Below, in pieces: positions 32,912-42,025 of a stretch of 64,000 bases of DNA. Within the stretch, counting starts at the first letter, position 1, and each line of letters starts with the position of its first letter. A program made the translations under genes and the position numbers. The notes beneath the pieces are model-generated. The model was not told the DNA's origin and did not search any database. It worked only from the letters and a program-made list of their open reading frames with translations. Source of the stretch: JBAZZQ01 sp041658725 (GTDB lineage Bacteria; Planctomycetota; Phycisphaerae; JAAYCJ01). The stretch spans positions 16,685 through 80,684 of the forward strand of contig JBAZZQ010000012.1 in the NCBI GenBank assembly GCA_041658725.1. Reading direction: 5' to 3'.

Positions 32912-33568
32912 ATGGAAACAACTTCAAGCCCAACGAAAAGCTGTCCGTTCTGCGGTGAGAAGATTCTCGCCGAGGCGATCAAATGCCGGTTTTGCGGGGA
33001 ATTCCTTCAGGCCGGCGGCGGTACTGGCAATGCTGCTGACGTTTTGGCTGGGGCGGTGCGCGATGTCCCGAATCCCTTGAACCCGGCGGACGTGGATAAG
33101 GAATTATATTTTGAGGGCAGTCCATCACTGGCGGCTTTGGCGGGATCGTTCATTCTTGCCGTCTTTTTTTTGGGTCTGGCGGGGTTTATCGGATATTATT
33201 TTTCACAGAACCACGGTGGTCTGGTCGGCTTGGGATTGGCTCTGGCCGTCGTCCTCTGGCTGGTTGGAAAAATAATCGTTTTCAAAAGCATATTTTACCG
33301 AGTCACCTCGGACCGGATCGAATTTGAGGAAGGCGTATTCAATAAGGACGTGGATAACATGGACTTATATCGGATTGTCGATCTACGCCTGCGCCGTACT
33401 CTTTTGGATCGGATTTTCGGGATCGGCACCATCGAACTGGTCACCAACGATGAGAATCAGCCGACTTGTGAATTATACAAAATCAAAAATCCACGAAAAA
33501 TTTACGACGTGCTGAAAAAAGCCAACCTGATCGCGGATCGCCGAAGAGGCGTGATGCATATTGAATAA
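32912..33568 (+). CDS. Zinc-ribbon and bacterial PH-domain membrane protein
   Basis: 218 residues. An N-terminal double-CxxC ribbon (CPFCGEKILAEAIKCRFCGE, 11-30) precedes two membrane helices (LAALAGSFILAVFFLGLAGF and LVGLGLALAVVLWLVGKIIV) and a bPH2-type domain (YRVTSDRIEFEEGVFNKDVD, IVDLRLRRTLLDRIFGIGTI). Such proteins sit in the cytoplasmic membrane; function unknown. The ATG at 32912 is chosen, with AGAG before it; a TTG at 32897 preceded by GGTGGA is an alternative and adds five residues. Confidence 0.8.
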   Translation: METTSSPTKSCPFCGEKILAEAIKCRFCGEFLQAGGGTGNAADVLAGAVRDVPNPLNPADVDKELYFEGSPSLAALAGSFILAVFFLGLAGFIGYYFSQNHGGLVGLGLALAVVLWLVGKIIVFKSIFYRVTSDRIEFEEGVFNKDVDNMDLYRIVDLRLRRTLLDRIFGIGTIELVTNDENQPTCELYKIKNPRKIYDVLKKANLIADRRRGVMHIE

Positions 33569-33674
33569 GAATTAGTTTCCCGTAACGTTAAATTCCCAAT
33601 CAACCGATGATTATCTATAGTGGTAACCATGTTTACTGTGTTTATAATTGCCATAATATTATCGGACGTGCTCA

Positions 33675-34523
33675 ATGAATAAAAGATTACTAGCCCCGGA
33701 AGCGGGTTTGGAAGTTTACCTTCGGCAGATTAGCCAAACACCCTTGCTGACGCTGGAAGAAGAACAGGCTCTTGCCCGCCAGCTTAAAGGCGAGGATCAG
33801 GAATTGGCGTATCTGGCTCGGGATCGAATGGTCCGGTCGAATTTACGCCTGGTAGTCAATATTGCCAAGAATTACACCACCAGGGGTCTTCCGATTTCGG
33901 ACCTGATCGAAGAAGGGAATATGGGTCTGCTTCGGGCGGTGGAAGGATTTGACCCGGACCAGGGATCGCGGTTCAGCACTTATGCCGGTTGGTGGATCAA
34001 GCAGGCGATCAAACGAGCCTTGATCGGAGCCGGTCAGCCGGTCCAGATTCCGGTTTACATGGTGGAAGAGATCAATAAATGGCGGACCATGGCTTCGGAA
34101 CTCGAAAAACAGCTCGGACGCCCCGCCAATCAGGAAGAAATCGCCAAGGCTCTGAAAATTTCTGTCAAGAAGGCGGGAATTATTCAGGATGCCCTTAACG
34201 CGATGAGTAATTCCCATCGGCAGACGACCAGCGACGATCAGCCTGTGGACCTGACAGATATGGTGGTCGATGAGCGAACTTCGGAAGAGGAAGAAAAAAT
34301 CTTTGACGAAACCGAGCGCCAGGTAGTAAAAGAGTTGTTAAGCCAGTTGGAGGAGCGGGAAGCCAAAATTATAAATTTGCGATACGGTTTGGAAGAGGGC
34401 AGTCAGTCCATGACTTTAAAAGAAGTCGGTCAGGCCGTGGGTTTGACGCGAGAGCGTGTTCGACAATTGGAACGTCTGGCGTTGGATAAATTGGAAGAAT
34501 ATATACAGTTGGAGCTTGGATAA
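33675..34523 (+). CDS. RNA polymerase sigma-70 family factor (RpoD/RpoS-like)
   Basis: 282 residues, lacking region 1.1, so a group 2 or short primary-type factor. Region 1.2: LEVYLRQISQTPLLTLEEEQ (13-32); region 2: DRMVRSNLRLVVNIAKNY and DLIEEGNMGLLRAVEGFDPD with the -10-binding RFSTYAGWWIKQAIKRAL; region 3: RPANQEEIAKALK; region 4 HTH: MTLKEVGQAVGLTRERVRQL. Directs RNA polymerase to promoters; it cannot be told from sequence whether it is the housekeeping factor. apt follows by 3 bp, so they share a transcript. Confidence 0.94.
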   Translation: MNKRLLAPEAGLEVYLRQISQTPLLTLEEEQALARQLKGEDQELAYLARDRMVRSNLRLVVNIAKNYTTRGLPISDLIEEGNMGLLRAVEGFDPDQGSRFSTYAGWWIKQAIKRALIGAGQPVQIPVYMVEEINKWRTMASELEKQLGRPANQEEIAKALKISVKKAGIIQDALNAMSNSHRQTTSDDQPVDLTDMVVDERTSEEEEKIFDETERQVVKELLSQLEEREAKIINLRYGLEEGSQSMTLKEVGQAVGLTRERVRQLERLALDKLEEYIQLELG

Positions 34524-34526
34524 AAA

Positions 34527-35054
34527 ATGGAAACCTGTAAAAACATTCTCAGAAGCTATATTCGAGACATTCCGGATTTCCCGAAAAAGGGAATTATTTT
34601 CAAAGATATTACTCCGCTTCTGGCCGATCCGTCGGCCTTGGCTTTGTCGGTGGAACTTTTGGCTAATCCGTTCCGCGGAAAAGGAATCAATGTCGTGGTC
34701 GGAGCGGAGTCCCGGGGATTTATTTTCGGTATCGCGGTGGCCCAGGCAATATCCGCGGGGTTCGTCCCGATTCGCAAACCGGGAAAACTGCCCGCCAAGA
34801 CAGCCAAAATGACCTACGATCTGGAATACGGTACCGATTCTCTGGAAATTCACGTCGATGCCATTAAACCCGGTCAGAAAGTCCTGATGGTGGATGATCT
34901 GCTGGCCACCGGAGGAACCATGCGGGCTTGCTGCGACCTGGTAAAAAACCTCGGCGGAGATATTCACGGAATCGCTGTCCTGATCGAACTGGCATTTCTC
35001 AACGGCAGGGAAAAACTAAAAGAGTATGATGTCAACAGCATTATTCAGTATTGA
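34527..35054 (+). CDS. apt: Adenine phosphoribosyltransferase
   Basis: 175 residues; makes AMP from adenine and PRPP in purine salvage. Seen: IRDIPDFPKKGIIFKDITPL (14-33), VVVGAESRGFIFGIAVA (53-69), RKPGKLPAKT, and the PRPP-binding motif VLMVDDLLATGGTM (about 118-131). Starts 3 bp after the sigma factor gene; its TGA overlaps the next start, so sigma factor, apt and pgeF form an operon. Confidence 0.96.
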   Translation: METCKNILRSYIRDIPDFPKKGIIFKDITPLLADPSALALSVELLANPFRGKGINVVVGAESRGFIFGIAVAQAISAGFVPIRKPGKLPAKTAKMTYDLEYGTDSLEIHVDAIKPGQKVLMVDDLLATGGTMRACCDLVKNLGGDIHGIAVLIELAFLNGREKLKEYDVNSIIQY

Positions 35055-35824
35055 ATTTAATGTTATACCAATTTAATAATTTGAATGCTTATCCTGATTT
35101 AATTCATGCCGTAACGACTACGCGTTTTAATCACATTACGAATTTTAATCTCGCCGATCATGTCGGCATGGAGTCCGAGAACGCGATTTCCCATCGTCGG
35201 ATGCTGACAGGGCGTCTTGGGCTGTCATTTGATCGCCTTACCGTGGCCCGGCAGGTCCACGAAAATAACGTTTCCACGATTTCCAGCGACAATGCCGGCG
35301 CGGGTCACGCGGGATGGAAAACGGGTATTCCACAGACCGATGCCATGATTACCGATCTTGCCGACACGCCGTTAATGGTCCTTTCCGCCGATTGCCCGTT
35401 GATCCTCGTTTATGACCCCACGGTAAAATCATTGGGTGTGATCCATGCCTCCTGGCGATGCACGTTTAGCGGAATTATCACCCGAACGGTTGAGGCAATG
35501 GCAAAAACTTTTAACTGCCGGCCTGAGAATTTATCCGCTGGTATTGGACCCGGAGCGGGGCCTTGCTGTTACGAGGTGGATGAAAAATTTGTCCAAACCA
35601 TCCAGGTCCGGCCGGAGCTGATGCCTTTTATCATTCAACGCGAATCACAAATGTATTTTGATCTCTGGTCAGCGGGACGGTCCGAACTGATTCGAGCCGG
35701 CGTTTTACCCGATCATATCGAACAGATGAACCGGTGCAGTATTTGCGACGAGCAATTTTTTTCATTCCGCCGCCAGGCAGGTCAGGCCGGGCGGTTTGGT
35801 TTGGTAGCGTCGATAAAGACTTAA
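35051..35824 (+). CDS. pgeF: Purine nucleoside phosphorylase/laccase-domain protein (YfiH/PgeF family)
   Basis: 257 residues. Multicopper-polyphenol-oxidase-like DUF152 fold with the zinc-site residues H (ARQVHENNV), C (SADCPLILVYD) and H (GVIHASWRCT), and GIGPGAGPCCYEV. Relatives act on purine nucleosides or edit peptidoglycan precursors. TTG at 35051 overlaps the apt stop; the ATG at 35060 is an alternative. Coupling to apt fits a role in purine salvage. The C-terminal FRRQAGQAGRFGLVAS matches the family. Confidence 0.9.
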   Translation: MNLMLYQFNNLNAYPDLIHAVTTTRFNHITNFNLADHVGMESENAISHRRMLTGRLGLSFDRLTVARQVHENNVSTISSDNAGAGHAGWKTGIPQTDAMITDLADTPLMVLSADCPLILVYDPTVKSLGVIHASWRCTFSGIITRTVEAMAKTFNCRPENLSAGIGPGAGPCCYEVDEKFVQTIQVRPELMPFIIQRESQMYFDLWSAGRSELIRAGVLPDHIEQMNRCSICDEQFFSFRRQAGQAGRFGLVASIKT

Positions 35825-35827
35825 AAA

Positions 35828-35919
35828 GTTTCGGGTTTCGAGTTTCGGGTTTCGAGTTTCGGGTTTCGAGTTTCGGGTTTCGAGTTAAGATTTTAAACCC
35901 GAAACTCGAAACCCGAAAC
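35828..35919. repeat. 14-bp tandem repeat followed by its inverted copy
   Basis: Four exact copies of GTTTCGGGTTTCGA (35828-35883), then about 1.8 copies in inverted orientation (35895-35919), so the transcript between pgeF and queC can fold in several registers. Confidence 0.95.
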
Positions 35920-35935
35920 CATTTCGGAGAAAATC

Positions 35936-36616
35936 ATGAGCACAGTGGTTGTCTTGACTTCAGGCGGGATCGATAGTTGCGTTTTAGCGTCCATGGCCGC
36001 TCAGAATAATCAACTGGCTTTACTGCATATCGATTATCGTCAGCAGGCGCGTCAGCAGGAGCGAAAAGCTTTCGACCAGATGGTCCGGCACTATCAGCCG
36101 AAACATTCCCTGGTCGTGGAAATGGATTATCTCAAGCAAATCGGCGGATGCGGACTGGTCGATCCCCGCTATGCCATTGAAAATCCGACAGACTTCAGCA
36201 ATCAGTTGCCGCGGACCTATCTGCCGTTTGGGTTTCCCGCCTTCTGGTCCATCGCCGCCGGCTGGGCGCAGACGATCAACGCCCAAACCATCTATTTCGG
36301 CGGATCCGAAGATTATAATCTAAAAGTGCCTGCCTACGGAAAAATCGAACCCAGCCTCGACCACGAGGTCGTGCAATCATTCAACTACATGCTGCAGAAA
36401 GTCGCTCCATTGGGTCAGAAAATCGCCCTGGAGCTGCCTTTGCTGAACATGAGCCGCATGGAAATATTGTATTTGGCTCGTCAGCTCCAAACGCCTCTCG
36501 AATTGACCTGGTCCTGCTATCGGGCGGGACCGAATCCATGTAAGGAATGCTACCGCTGCGTGGCTCGCCAACAAAGTTTTAAGGCAGCGAATATGCCCGA
36601 CCCATTTAAAGAATAA
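35936..36616 (+). CDS. queC: 7-cyano-7-deazaguanine synthase
   Basis: 226 residues; converts carboxy-deazaguanine to preQ0 with ATP and ammonia, for queuosine tRNA modification. PP-loop SGGIDSCVLASM (about 8-19) and the C-terminal zinc site with four cysteines in SCYRAGPNPCKECYRCVARQ. GGAG lies before the ATG. No other queuosine genes are near. A decayed palindromic repeat (36644-36712) follows the stop. Confidence 0.95.
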   Translation: MSTVVVLTSGGIDSCVLASMAAQNNQLALLHIDYRQQARQQERKAFDQMVRHYQPKHSLVVEMDYLKQIGGCGLVDPRYAIENPTDFSNQLPRTYLPFGFPAFWSIAAGWAQTINAQTIYFGGSEDYNLKVPAYGKIEPSLDHEVVQSFNYMLQKVAPLGQKIALELPLLNMSRMEILYLARQLQTPLELTWSCYRAGPNPCKECYRCVARQQSFKAANMPDPFKE

Positions 36617-36643
36617 GCGAAAACATTGATCCATCTGATCCAT

Positions 36644-36712
36644 GTTGTGCCACGGCTGGCTTGTCCAGCCGTGTCTTCCGAAACACCGTCTGGCAAGCCT
36701 CATGTTCCACAC
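36644..36712. repeat. Decayed palindromic repeat (GTGCCACGGCTGG type)
   Basis: TTGTGCCACGGCTGGCTTGT..CCAGCCGTG is well kept on the left; the right arm has decayed. Related to 14269-14357. Confidence 0.65.
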
Positions 36713-36811
36713 TGTTTTCGTAACCGTTGATTACAAACTCTTTTCTTTGCGGTTGCGTTTATCTGCCAAGCGGATAGAATGACTGTCCGAAAGCGGAAGG
36801 TGGTAGTAACG

Positions 36812-38137
36812 ATGTCTTTACCTGTAGTAGCCATAGTGGGCCGACCGAATGTCGGCAAGAGTACGATGTTTAATCGGTTAGCCGGCAGGATGATCAGTAT
36901 CGTCGATGACCGGCCTGGGATTACGCGCGATCGTCTGATGAATATCTGCCAGGTCGATCAGCAATACTTTGAACTGGTCGATACCGGCGGGTTCGGGGTC
37001 GAGGAATTTGACGTGCTGTCCGAGGAGGTGGAAAAGCAAATTCGTTTCGCTATTGAAAAAGCGGATTTGCTTCTCTTCGTGGTTGATGCCCAGAGCGGAA
37101 TCATGCCCCTGGATGAAAAACTCGCCAAGATCATCCGCACACAGGAAAAACCCGTGCTGCTGGTGGCCAACAAGGCGGATAATCCTTCGCTCGGTTATGA
37201 CGCCTCCATATTCCTTCGGTTTGGTTTTGGCGATCCTGTTATTTTTTCCGCTCTGCATGCCCTCGGCAAAGATTTTTTGCTGGATCAGATCATCAAACGG
37301 CTTCCGAGGGTCGAAACGGTTCCGCCGAAGCCGGTGATGAAGTTTGCCATCGTCGGGGCAAGGAATGTTGGCAAGAGCACGTTTATCAACACGTTGGCTG
37401 GTGAGGAGCGGGTCATCGTCAGCGAGATGCCCGGAACGACCCGCGACGCTATCGACGTGCGATTTGAAATCGAAGGCAAAACGTTTCTGGCGATCGATAC
37501 GGCGGGCGTGATGAAAAAGGGGAAGATAAAGGAAAACGTCGATTTTTACAGTTCCGTAAGGGCGGAGCGTTCAATTCGCCGGGCCGACGTGGTTCTGCTG
37601 CTGATCGACGCTTCCGAAAACATCGCGCATGTGACGAAAAGATTGGCCGGTTATGTCGTCGAGGAATTCAAGCCGTGTATTATCGTGGTCAATAAATGGG
37701 ACTTGGCCCAGGGCAAGGCGGATATCGAGGATTATCAAAAGTACATCGGAAAAATTCTTCCCGGAATGCCCTTTGCCCCTATCAGTCTGACCTGCGCCAT
37801 GGACGGGACCAATGTTCGAGCCACCATCAAACTCGCCGAAAAACTCTACGAGCAAGCCAAGACGCGAGTTTCCACCAGCGAACTCAATAAAGCCATCGAA
37901 TATATCCGAAGCAACAGACCCCCCAACTCCTCACACCTCAAATCGTATCCGAAATTTTATTACGCCACGCAGATCGATACCTGCCCTCCGACGATTGTCA
38001 TGTTCGTCAACAATCCGGATTTTTTCGGACAGGAATATCAGCGATACGTGATGAACCGCATACGGGAACTTCTGCCGTTCAAGGAAATTCCCCTTCGTCT
38101 GCTAATCCGTACCAGCCCCGGCAGAGAGAAGACGTAA
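36812..38137 (+). CDS. der: Ribosome biogenesis GTPase Der (EngA)
   Basis: 441 residues from the ATG at 36812 (MSLPVVAIVGRPNVGKS); the ATG at 36779 gives 452. Two tandem GTPase domains: first P-loop GRPNVGKS with DTGGF and NKAD; second P-loop GARNVGKS (about 180-187) with DTAGV and NKWD; then the KH-like C-terminal domain. Der helps mature the 50S subunit. All G-motifs are intact. Confidence 0.97.
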   Translation: MSLPVVAIVGRPNVGKSTMFNRLAGRMISIVDDRPGITRDRLMNICQVDQQYFELVDTGGFGVEEFDVLSEEVEKQIRFAIEKADLLLFVVDAQSGIMPLDEKLAKIIRTQEKPVLLVANKADNPSLGYDASIFLRFGFGDPVIFSALHALGKDFLLDQIIKRLPRVETVPPKPVMKFAIVGARNVGKSTFINTLAGEERVIVSEMPGTTRDAIDVRFEIEGKTFLAIDTAGVMKKGKIKENVDFYSSVRAERSIRRADVVLLLIDASENIAHVTKRLAGYVVEEFKPCIIVVNKWDLAQGKADIEDYQKYIGKILPGMPFAPISLTCAMDGTNVRATIKLAEKLYEQAKTRVSTSELNKAIEYIRSNRPPNSSHLKSYPKFYYATQIDTCPPTIVMFVNNPDFFGQEYQRYVMNRIRELLPFKEIPLRLLIRTSPGREKT

Positions 38138-38227
38138 TTCATTCGGTGATTCTTATTCCCGTTCCTTTTTTTGCCGATAGCAAGGGTAACAATTGTTTCC
38201 CCTAACAATTAAGTGGGGTATAAGCCG

Positions 38228-40552
38228 ATGACACTCAGAAAAAAGACGTTGTGGATTATCGGACTGATCTGCATTACGCTGGTTTTGGTAATGTACGTGC
38301 TCTCGGTCACGTTACTGATGGATGATTTTTACCGCTTGGAAAATAAGATTGTCCGGCAGGACGTCGCACGGGTCCATGATGCCATCACGGAATCTCTGGA
38401 CAGTTTAAATGCCTATGCCGGAGATTACGCCAAATGGGATGACACGTGTGTTTTCATTCAGAATAAAAATGAAGCTTATATCAAAGCCAATCTCGTCAAT
38501 GCGACCTTCGTAAAACTAAGACTCAACCTGATGGCCTTTATCAACACGTCGGGAAAAATGGTACAGATCAAGGCGGTGGATTGGCGTGGGGCCAGAGATA
38601 TTTCCATTCCGGAAGGAATGATGAAGCATCTTTCACCCAACAATCTTCTTTCCCGTCATCAATCGTTGGACAGCAATGTAAAGGGGATTATTCTTCTTCC
38701 TCAAGGTCCCATGCTGGTAACCTCTCAGCCGATTTTAACGAGCGAGGAAAATGGTCCGATCCGAGGGGCTTTGATTTTTGGACGGTTTCTGGATACCCAG
38801 GAGATAAAACGGCTGGGAGATGTAACCCATTCATCCGTAAGCCTTCGTTTATTAAACGGGCAGGCACTGCCGACGGATTTCGTGACCGCCCAAGAATCGC
38901 TCTTGGCCAAAGAGACAGTCGCGGTTCTACCCCTGAACGAACAAACCGTTGCCGGATACACGGTGATTCAAGATATCTATAAACAGCCTGGTGTGATTTT
39001 GAAAATTGAGGTACCTCGGGATGTCTATAAAGAAGGGTTGGGCAGTATCCGAGACCTGATGGTGTCGTTATTAATCGCCGCTGTGGTTTTTGGTATCGCC
39101 ATTATCGTTCTGGTTGAAAAATCCATTCTTTTCCGTCTTTTCAGGATCAGTCGAGATATTAATTCTATCGAAGCCAGTCAAAATCTTTCGACCCGTCTGA
39201 CCGTCAGTGGGAAAGATGAATTAGCCAAGCTGGCGGAAACCATCAACAGCATGCTCCAGGCCCTGGAGAAATCCGGAGTCGAATTGAAGGACAGCGAGGC
39301 GCGCTACCATGCCGTTGTCGAGCAGGTCTCGGAAGTCATTATTCTGGTGGAAGCCGATACAAAAAAGATTGTGGAGGTCAATCCGGCCTTTGAAAGATTG
39401 TTCGGTTACGGGGGCGAGGAAATTCCTAATCTGACCCTTTATGACATTGAGGAGTACGATCCCAGTGCGGTCGATGAGAACATCAAAGGATTGGTTAAGA
39501 CCGGTAACCCTTATATGGGAGAACGACGTGGGCGTCATAAAGACGGTCGATTGATCAACATCGAACTCAGTGCCAATTTGATCTTTTACCGTGGTCGGCA
39601 ATTGCTTTGCATGATTGTTCGTGACATTACGGAGCGAAAAGCTGCCCGCGAGGCCCTTAGTCGGGCCAATGATGATCTGGAAATGCGGGTCCTGGATCGA
39701 ACTCTGGAACTAGGCCAGAGTAATAAAGCCCTTCAAGCCGAAATCGCGGAACGAGCGCAGAGGGAAACAGAATTGCGACGAGCCCTAGAGGCGGCGGAAG
39801 TGGCCCGTCTTGCTAAATCCGAATTTCTCGCGAACATGAGTCACGAAATTCGGACGCCCATGAACGGCATTATCGGAATGACCGACCTGGCTTTGGAAAA
39901 CCCTTCGACCACCGAGCAGAAAGAATATCTGGACCTGGTCAAGGAATCGGCCAATTCCCTTCTTACCATCATCAGTGATATCCTCGATTTCTCCGCCATC
40001 GATGCCCATAAGCTTCAAATGCAGACTGTTGCCTTTACTTTTCAGGATTGCATTCGGGATGCTTTGGCAACCCTGACAAGTAAGGCCGGGAACAAAGGCT
40101 TGAAACTCGAACAGGAACTTGATTCAAATATCCCCGAGACTCTTTTAGGCGATCTGGATCACCTCAGACAGGTCCTGACCCTCCTGGTTGGAAATGCGAT
40201 AAAATTTACGGAAAAAGGCTATATAAAGGTTCGGGTTGACCGAATATCGCAAACTCCCGACAAGGTGTATTTGCAGTTTACTGTCTCGGATACCGGGATC
40301 GGTATTCCCTCGGAAAAGCAAAAAACGATCTTTGAAGCCTTCTCCCAGGCCGACGGTTCGGTTACGCGAAAATACGGGGGTACGGGCCTGGGGCTGACGA
40401 TTTCCGCGAGTATCATTTCTCTGATGGGTGGAAAAATCCGGGTTGAAAGTCCCATCGGAGAAACACAATCCTCCATCGGCGGACCCGGAAGCGCGTTTCA
40501 TTTTACCCTCGCCTTTAAAGTTCCGGTAAAAATAGTAGCTGGCATCCGGTAG
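38228..40552 (+). CDS. CHASE4-HAMP-PAS sensor histidine kinase
   Basis: 774 residues from the ATG at 38228 (GTG at 38213 is an alternative). Membrane helix (LWIIGLICITLVLVMYVLSV), extracytoplasmic CHASE4 domain (about 35-270, with YAGDYAKWDDT), second helix (LMVSLLIAAVVFGIAIIVLV), HAMP, PAS (about 365-480), then HisKA with FLANMSHEIRTPMNGIIGM and HATPase with NAIKF, DTGIGIPSEKQ and GGTGLGLTIS. The HisKA is the type usually found in hybrid kinases, but the protein stops right after the ATPase domain (FKVPVKIVAGIR) with no receiver, and no response regulator adjoins. Stimulus unknown. Confidence 0.93.
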   Translation: MTLRKKTLWIIGLICITLVLVMYVLSVTLLMDDFYRLENKIVRQDVARVHDAITESLDSLNAYAGDYAKWDDTCVFIQNKNEAYIKANLVNATFVKLRLNLMAFINTSGKMVQIKAVDWRGARDISIPEGMMKHLSPNNLLSRHQSLDSNVKGIILLPQGPMLVTSQPILTSEENGPIRGALIFGRFLDTQEIKRLGDVTHSSVSLRLLNGQALPTDFVTAQESLLAKETVAVLPLNEQTVAGYTVIQDIYKQPGVILKIEVPRDVYKEGLGSIRDLMVSLLIAAVVFGIAIIVLVEKSILFRLFRISRDINSIEASQNLSTRLTVSGKDELAKLAETINSMLQALEKSGVELKDSEARYHAVVEQVSEVIILVEADTKKIVEVNPAFERLFGYGGEEIPNLTLYDIEEYDPSAVDENIKGLVKTGNPYMGERRGRHKDGRLINIELSANLIFYRGRQLLCMIVRDITERKAAREALSRANDDLEMRVLDRTLELGQSNKALQAEIAERAQRETELRRALEAAEVARLAKSEFLANMSHEIRTPMNGIIGMTDLALENPSTTEQKEYLDLVKESANSLLTIISDILDFSAIDAHKLQMQTVAFTFQDCIRDALATLTSKAGNKGLKLEQELDSNIPETLLGDLDHLRQVLTLLVGNAIKFTEKGYIKVRVDRISQTPDKVYLQFTVSDTGIGIPSEKQKTIFEAFSQADGSVTRKYGGTGLGLTISASIISLMGGKIRVESPIGETQSSIGGPGSAFHFTLAFKVPVKIVAGIR

Positions 40553-40671
40553 GGAAGAGCAGGATTTTTCGCTTAGCCCTTAGGATTTAGTCATTCTATT
40601 TGTTGATTTTCCCATCGTCGGTCGATATGCTTGTTTTGGACAGAATGGTTTTTGAAGGCCTGTTGAGCAAA

Positions 40672-40757
40672 TAAAAAAGAGGATCCGAGTTCGCCGGTCC
40701 CCGGACCCTCCAAGCCAGGCTGCTTGCTCCTAACGAGCACAAACCCACAGCCTCGTT
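40672..40757 (-). ncRNA. Candidate structured small RNA or bidirectional terminator upstream of carA
   Basis: On the minus strand GGCTG..CAGCC encloses TGCTC-GTTAG-GAGCA, followed by GAGGGTCC/GGATCCTC and TTTTTT. TTAAAG and GATATA upstream (18 bp apart) could be its promoter. On the plus strand the first hairpin is also followed by TCGTTTTTT. The AGCAGCC run recalls the small SRP RNA, but the conserved GGTCAGG partner is absent. Confidence 0.35.
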
Positions 40758-40808
40758 TTTTATATCGTCTAAAAGACCGGCGAGCTTTAATCCGGACTAA
40801 TAATTATT

Positions 40809-41984
40809 ATGAAAGATACACAAAAAAAGATACCGGCCAGATTGGCACTGGAAGACGGAACGATTTTTTCAGGTTTCGCGTTTGGCGCGATCGGGTCCAA
40901 AGGCGGGGAGGTGGTTTTTCATACCTCCATGACCGGATATCAGGAAATTCTGACCGACCCATCGTATGCCGGTCAGATCGTGGCGATGACTTATCCACTC
41001 ATCGGAAATTACGGGGTTAATTCCGAGGATGTCGAATCCTGGCGGCCTTGGGTGGAGGGATTTATAGTCAAGGAACTTTCACCCCTCTCTAGTAATTTTC
41101 GATCCGATTCCACGTTAGAACGGTATTTGGCGGATAATAATATTATCGGACTAACCGGTGTGGATACCCGTGCGATTACCCGTAAACTTCGCGTCCAGGG
41201 CTCCATGAACGGATTTTTAACCACCGAAAACATTTCCATTCCCGAATTAATGGAGCGAGTAAAAGCTCTTCCCAATATGAAGGGTGCGGATTTGGTGAAA
41301 ACAGTCATGCCGGCGAAATCCTATTCATGGGCAGATGGCTTTGATTGTTCGTTCGCATTTGATGGCCGGGAAAATAAAACTTGGTGTCATATTGTAGCCA
41401 TCGACTGCGGGGCCAAGCGGAATATCCTCCGGCACCTGGTGGACGTCGGCTGCAAGGTAACCGTCGTTCCTGCCTCCGCGAGTTCTGAAGAAATAATGAA
41501 TTGCAAACCCGACGGATTATTTATTTCCAACGGCCCAGGCGATCCTGAACCGGTTACTTATGTTCAAAAAACGCTTCGTGATCTGACGGGTAAACTACCC
41601 ATGTTCGGTATCTGCTTGGGCCATCAGCTTTTGGGCCTGGCGCTGGGAGCAAAAACCTATAAACTCAAATTCGGTCATCGCGGAGCCAATCAGCCGGTTC
41701 AGAATACCTACAACGGCAGGGTGGAAATTACCTCACAGAACCACGGCTTTGCCGTCGATATCGACTCCATGGCCAAAGCGAATGTTAAAATCACGCATAT
41801 CAACCTAAACGATAATACCGTGGAAGGTTTTGTGCACAATGAGCTGCCGATCCTGGCGGTTCAGTATCATCCGGAGGCGTCTCCCGGTCCGCACGACGCC
41901 AGCTACCTGTTCGACTTATTTCTAGAAATGATCAAAACCAAAAAACCGCCGACGAAAGAACAAATGTCGCTCGTTCAGAAATAA
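40809..41984 (+). CDS. carA: Carbamoyl-phosphate synthase small subunit
   Basis: 391 residues; the glutaminase subunit that feeds ammonia to CarB for arginine and pyrimidine synthesis. N-terminal domain: SMTGYQEILTDPSYAGQIVA (about 39-58). Class I amidotransferase domain: ISNGPGDPEPVTYV, nucleophile Cys in FGICLGHQLLGLALGA, and the His/Glu in AVQYHPEASPGPHD. carB is not adjacent. A terminator follows at 41994. Confidence 0.96.
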   Translation: MKDTQKKIPARLALEDGTIFSGFAFGAIGSKGGEVVFHTSMTGYQEILTDPSYAGQIVAMTYPLIGNYGVNSEDVESWRPWVEGFIVKELSPLSSNFRSDSTLERYLADNNIIGLTGVDTRAITRKLRVQGSMNGFLTTENISIPELMERVKALPNMKGADLVKTVMPAKSYSWADGFDCSFAFDGRENKTWCHIVAIDCGAKRNILRHLVDVGCKVTVVPASASSEEIMNCKPDGLFISNGPGDPEPVTYVQKTLRDLTGKLPMFGICLGHQLLGLALGAKTYKLKFGHRGANQPVQNTYNGRVEITSQNHGFAVDIDSMAKANVKITHINLNDNTVEGFVHNELPILAVQYHPEASPGPHDASYLFDLFLEMIKTKKPPTKEQMSLVQK

Positions 41985-41993
41985 CCAAACTAG

Positions 41994-42025
41994 CCCCCGA
42001 TGGCAATCGGGGGTTCTTTTCTTTT
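41994..42025 (+). terminator. Rho-independent terminator of carA
   Basis: CCCCCGAT / ATCGGGGG stem, loop GGCA, then TTCTTTTCTTTT. It also touches the end of the convergent pepF gene. Confidence 0.85.

Noticed and set aside
35828..35919. CRISPR array
   Set aside because: Units are contiguous 14-mers without spacers and no cas gene is present.
40672..40757. Small SRP RNA (ffs)
   Set aside because: AAGCAGCC fits, but the opposite strand of the conserved loop (GGTCAGG) is missing; kept only as an unnamed structured element.
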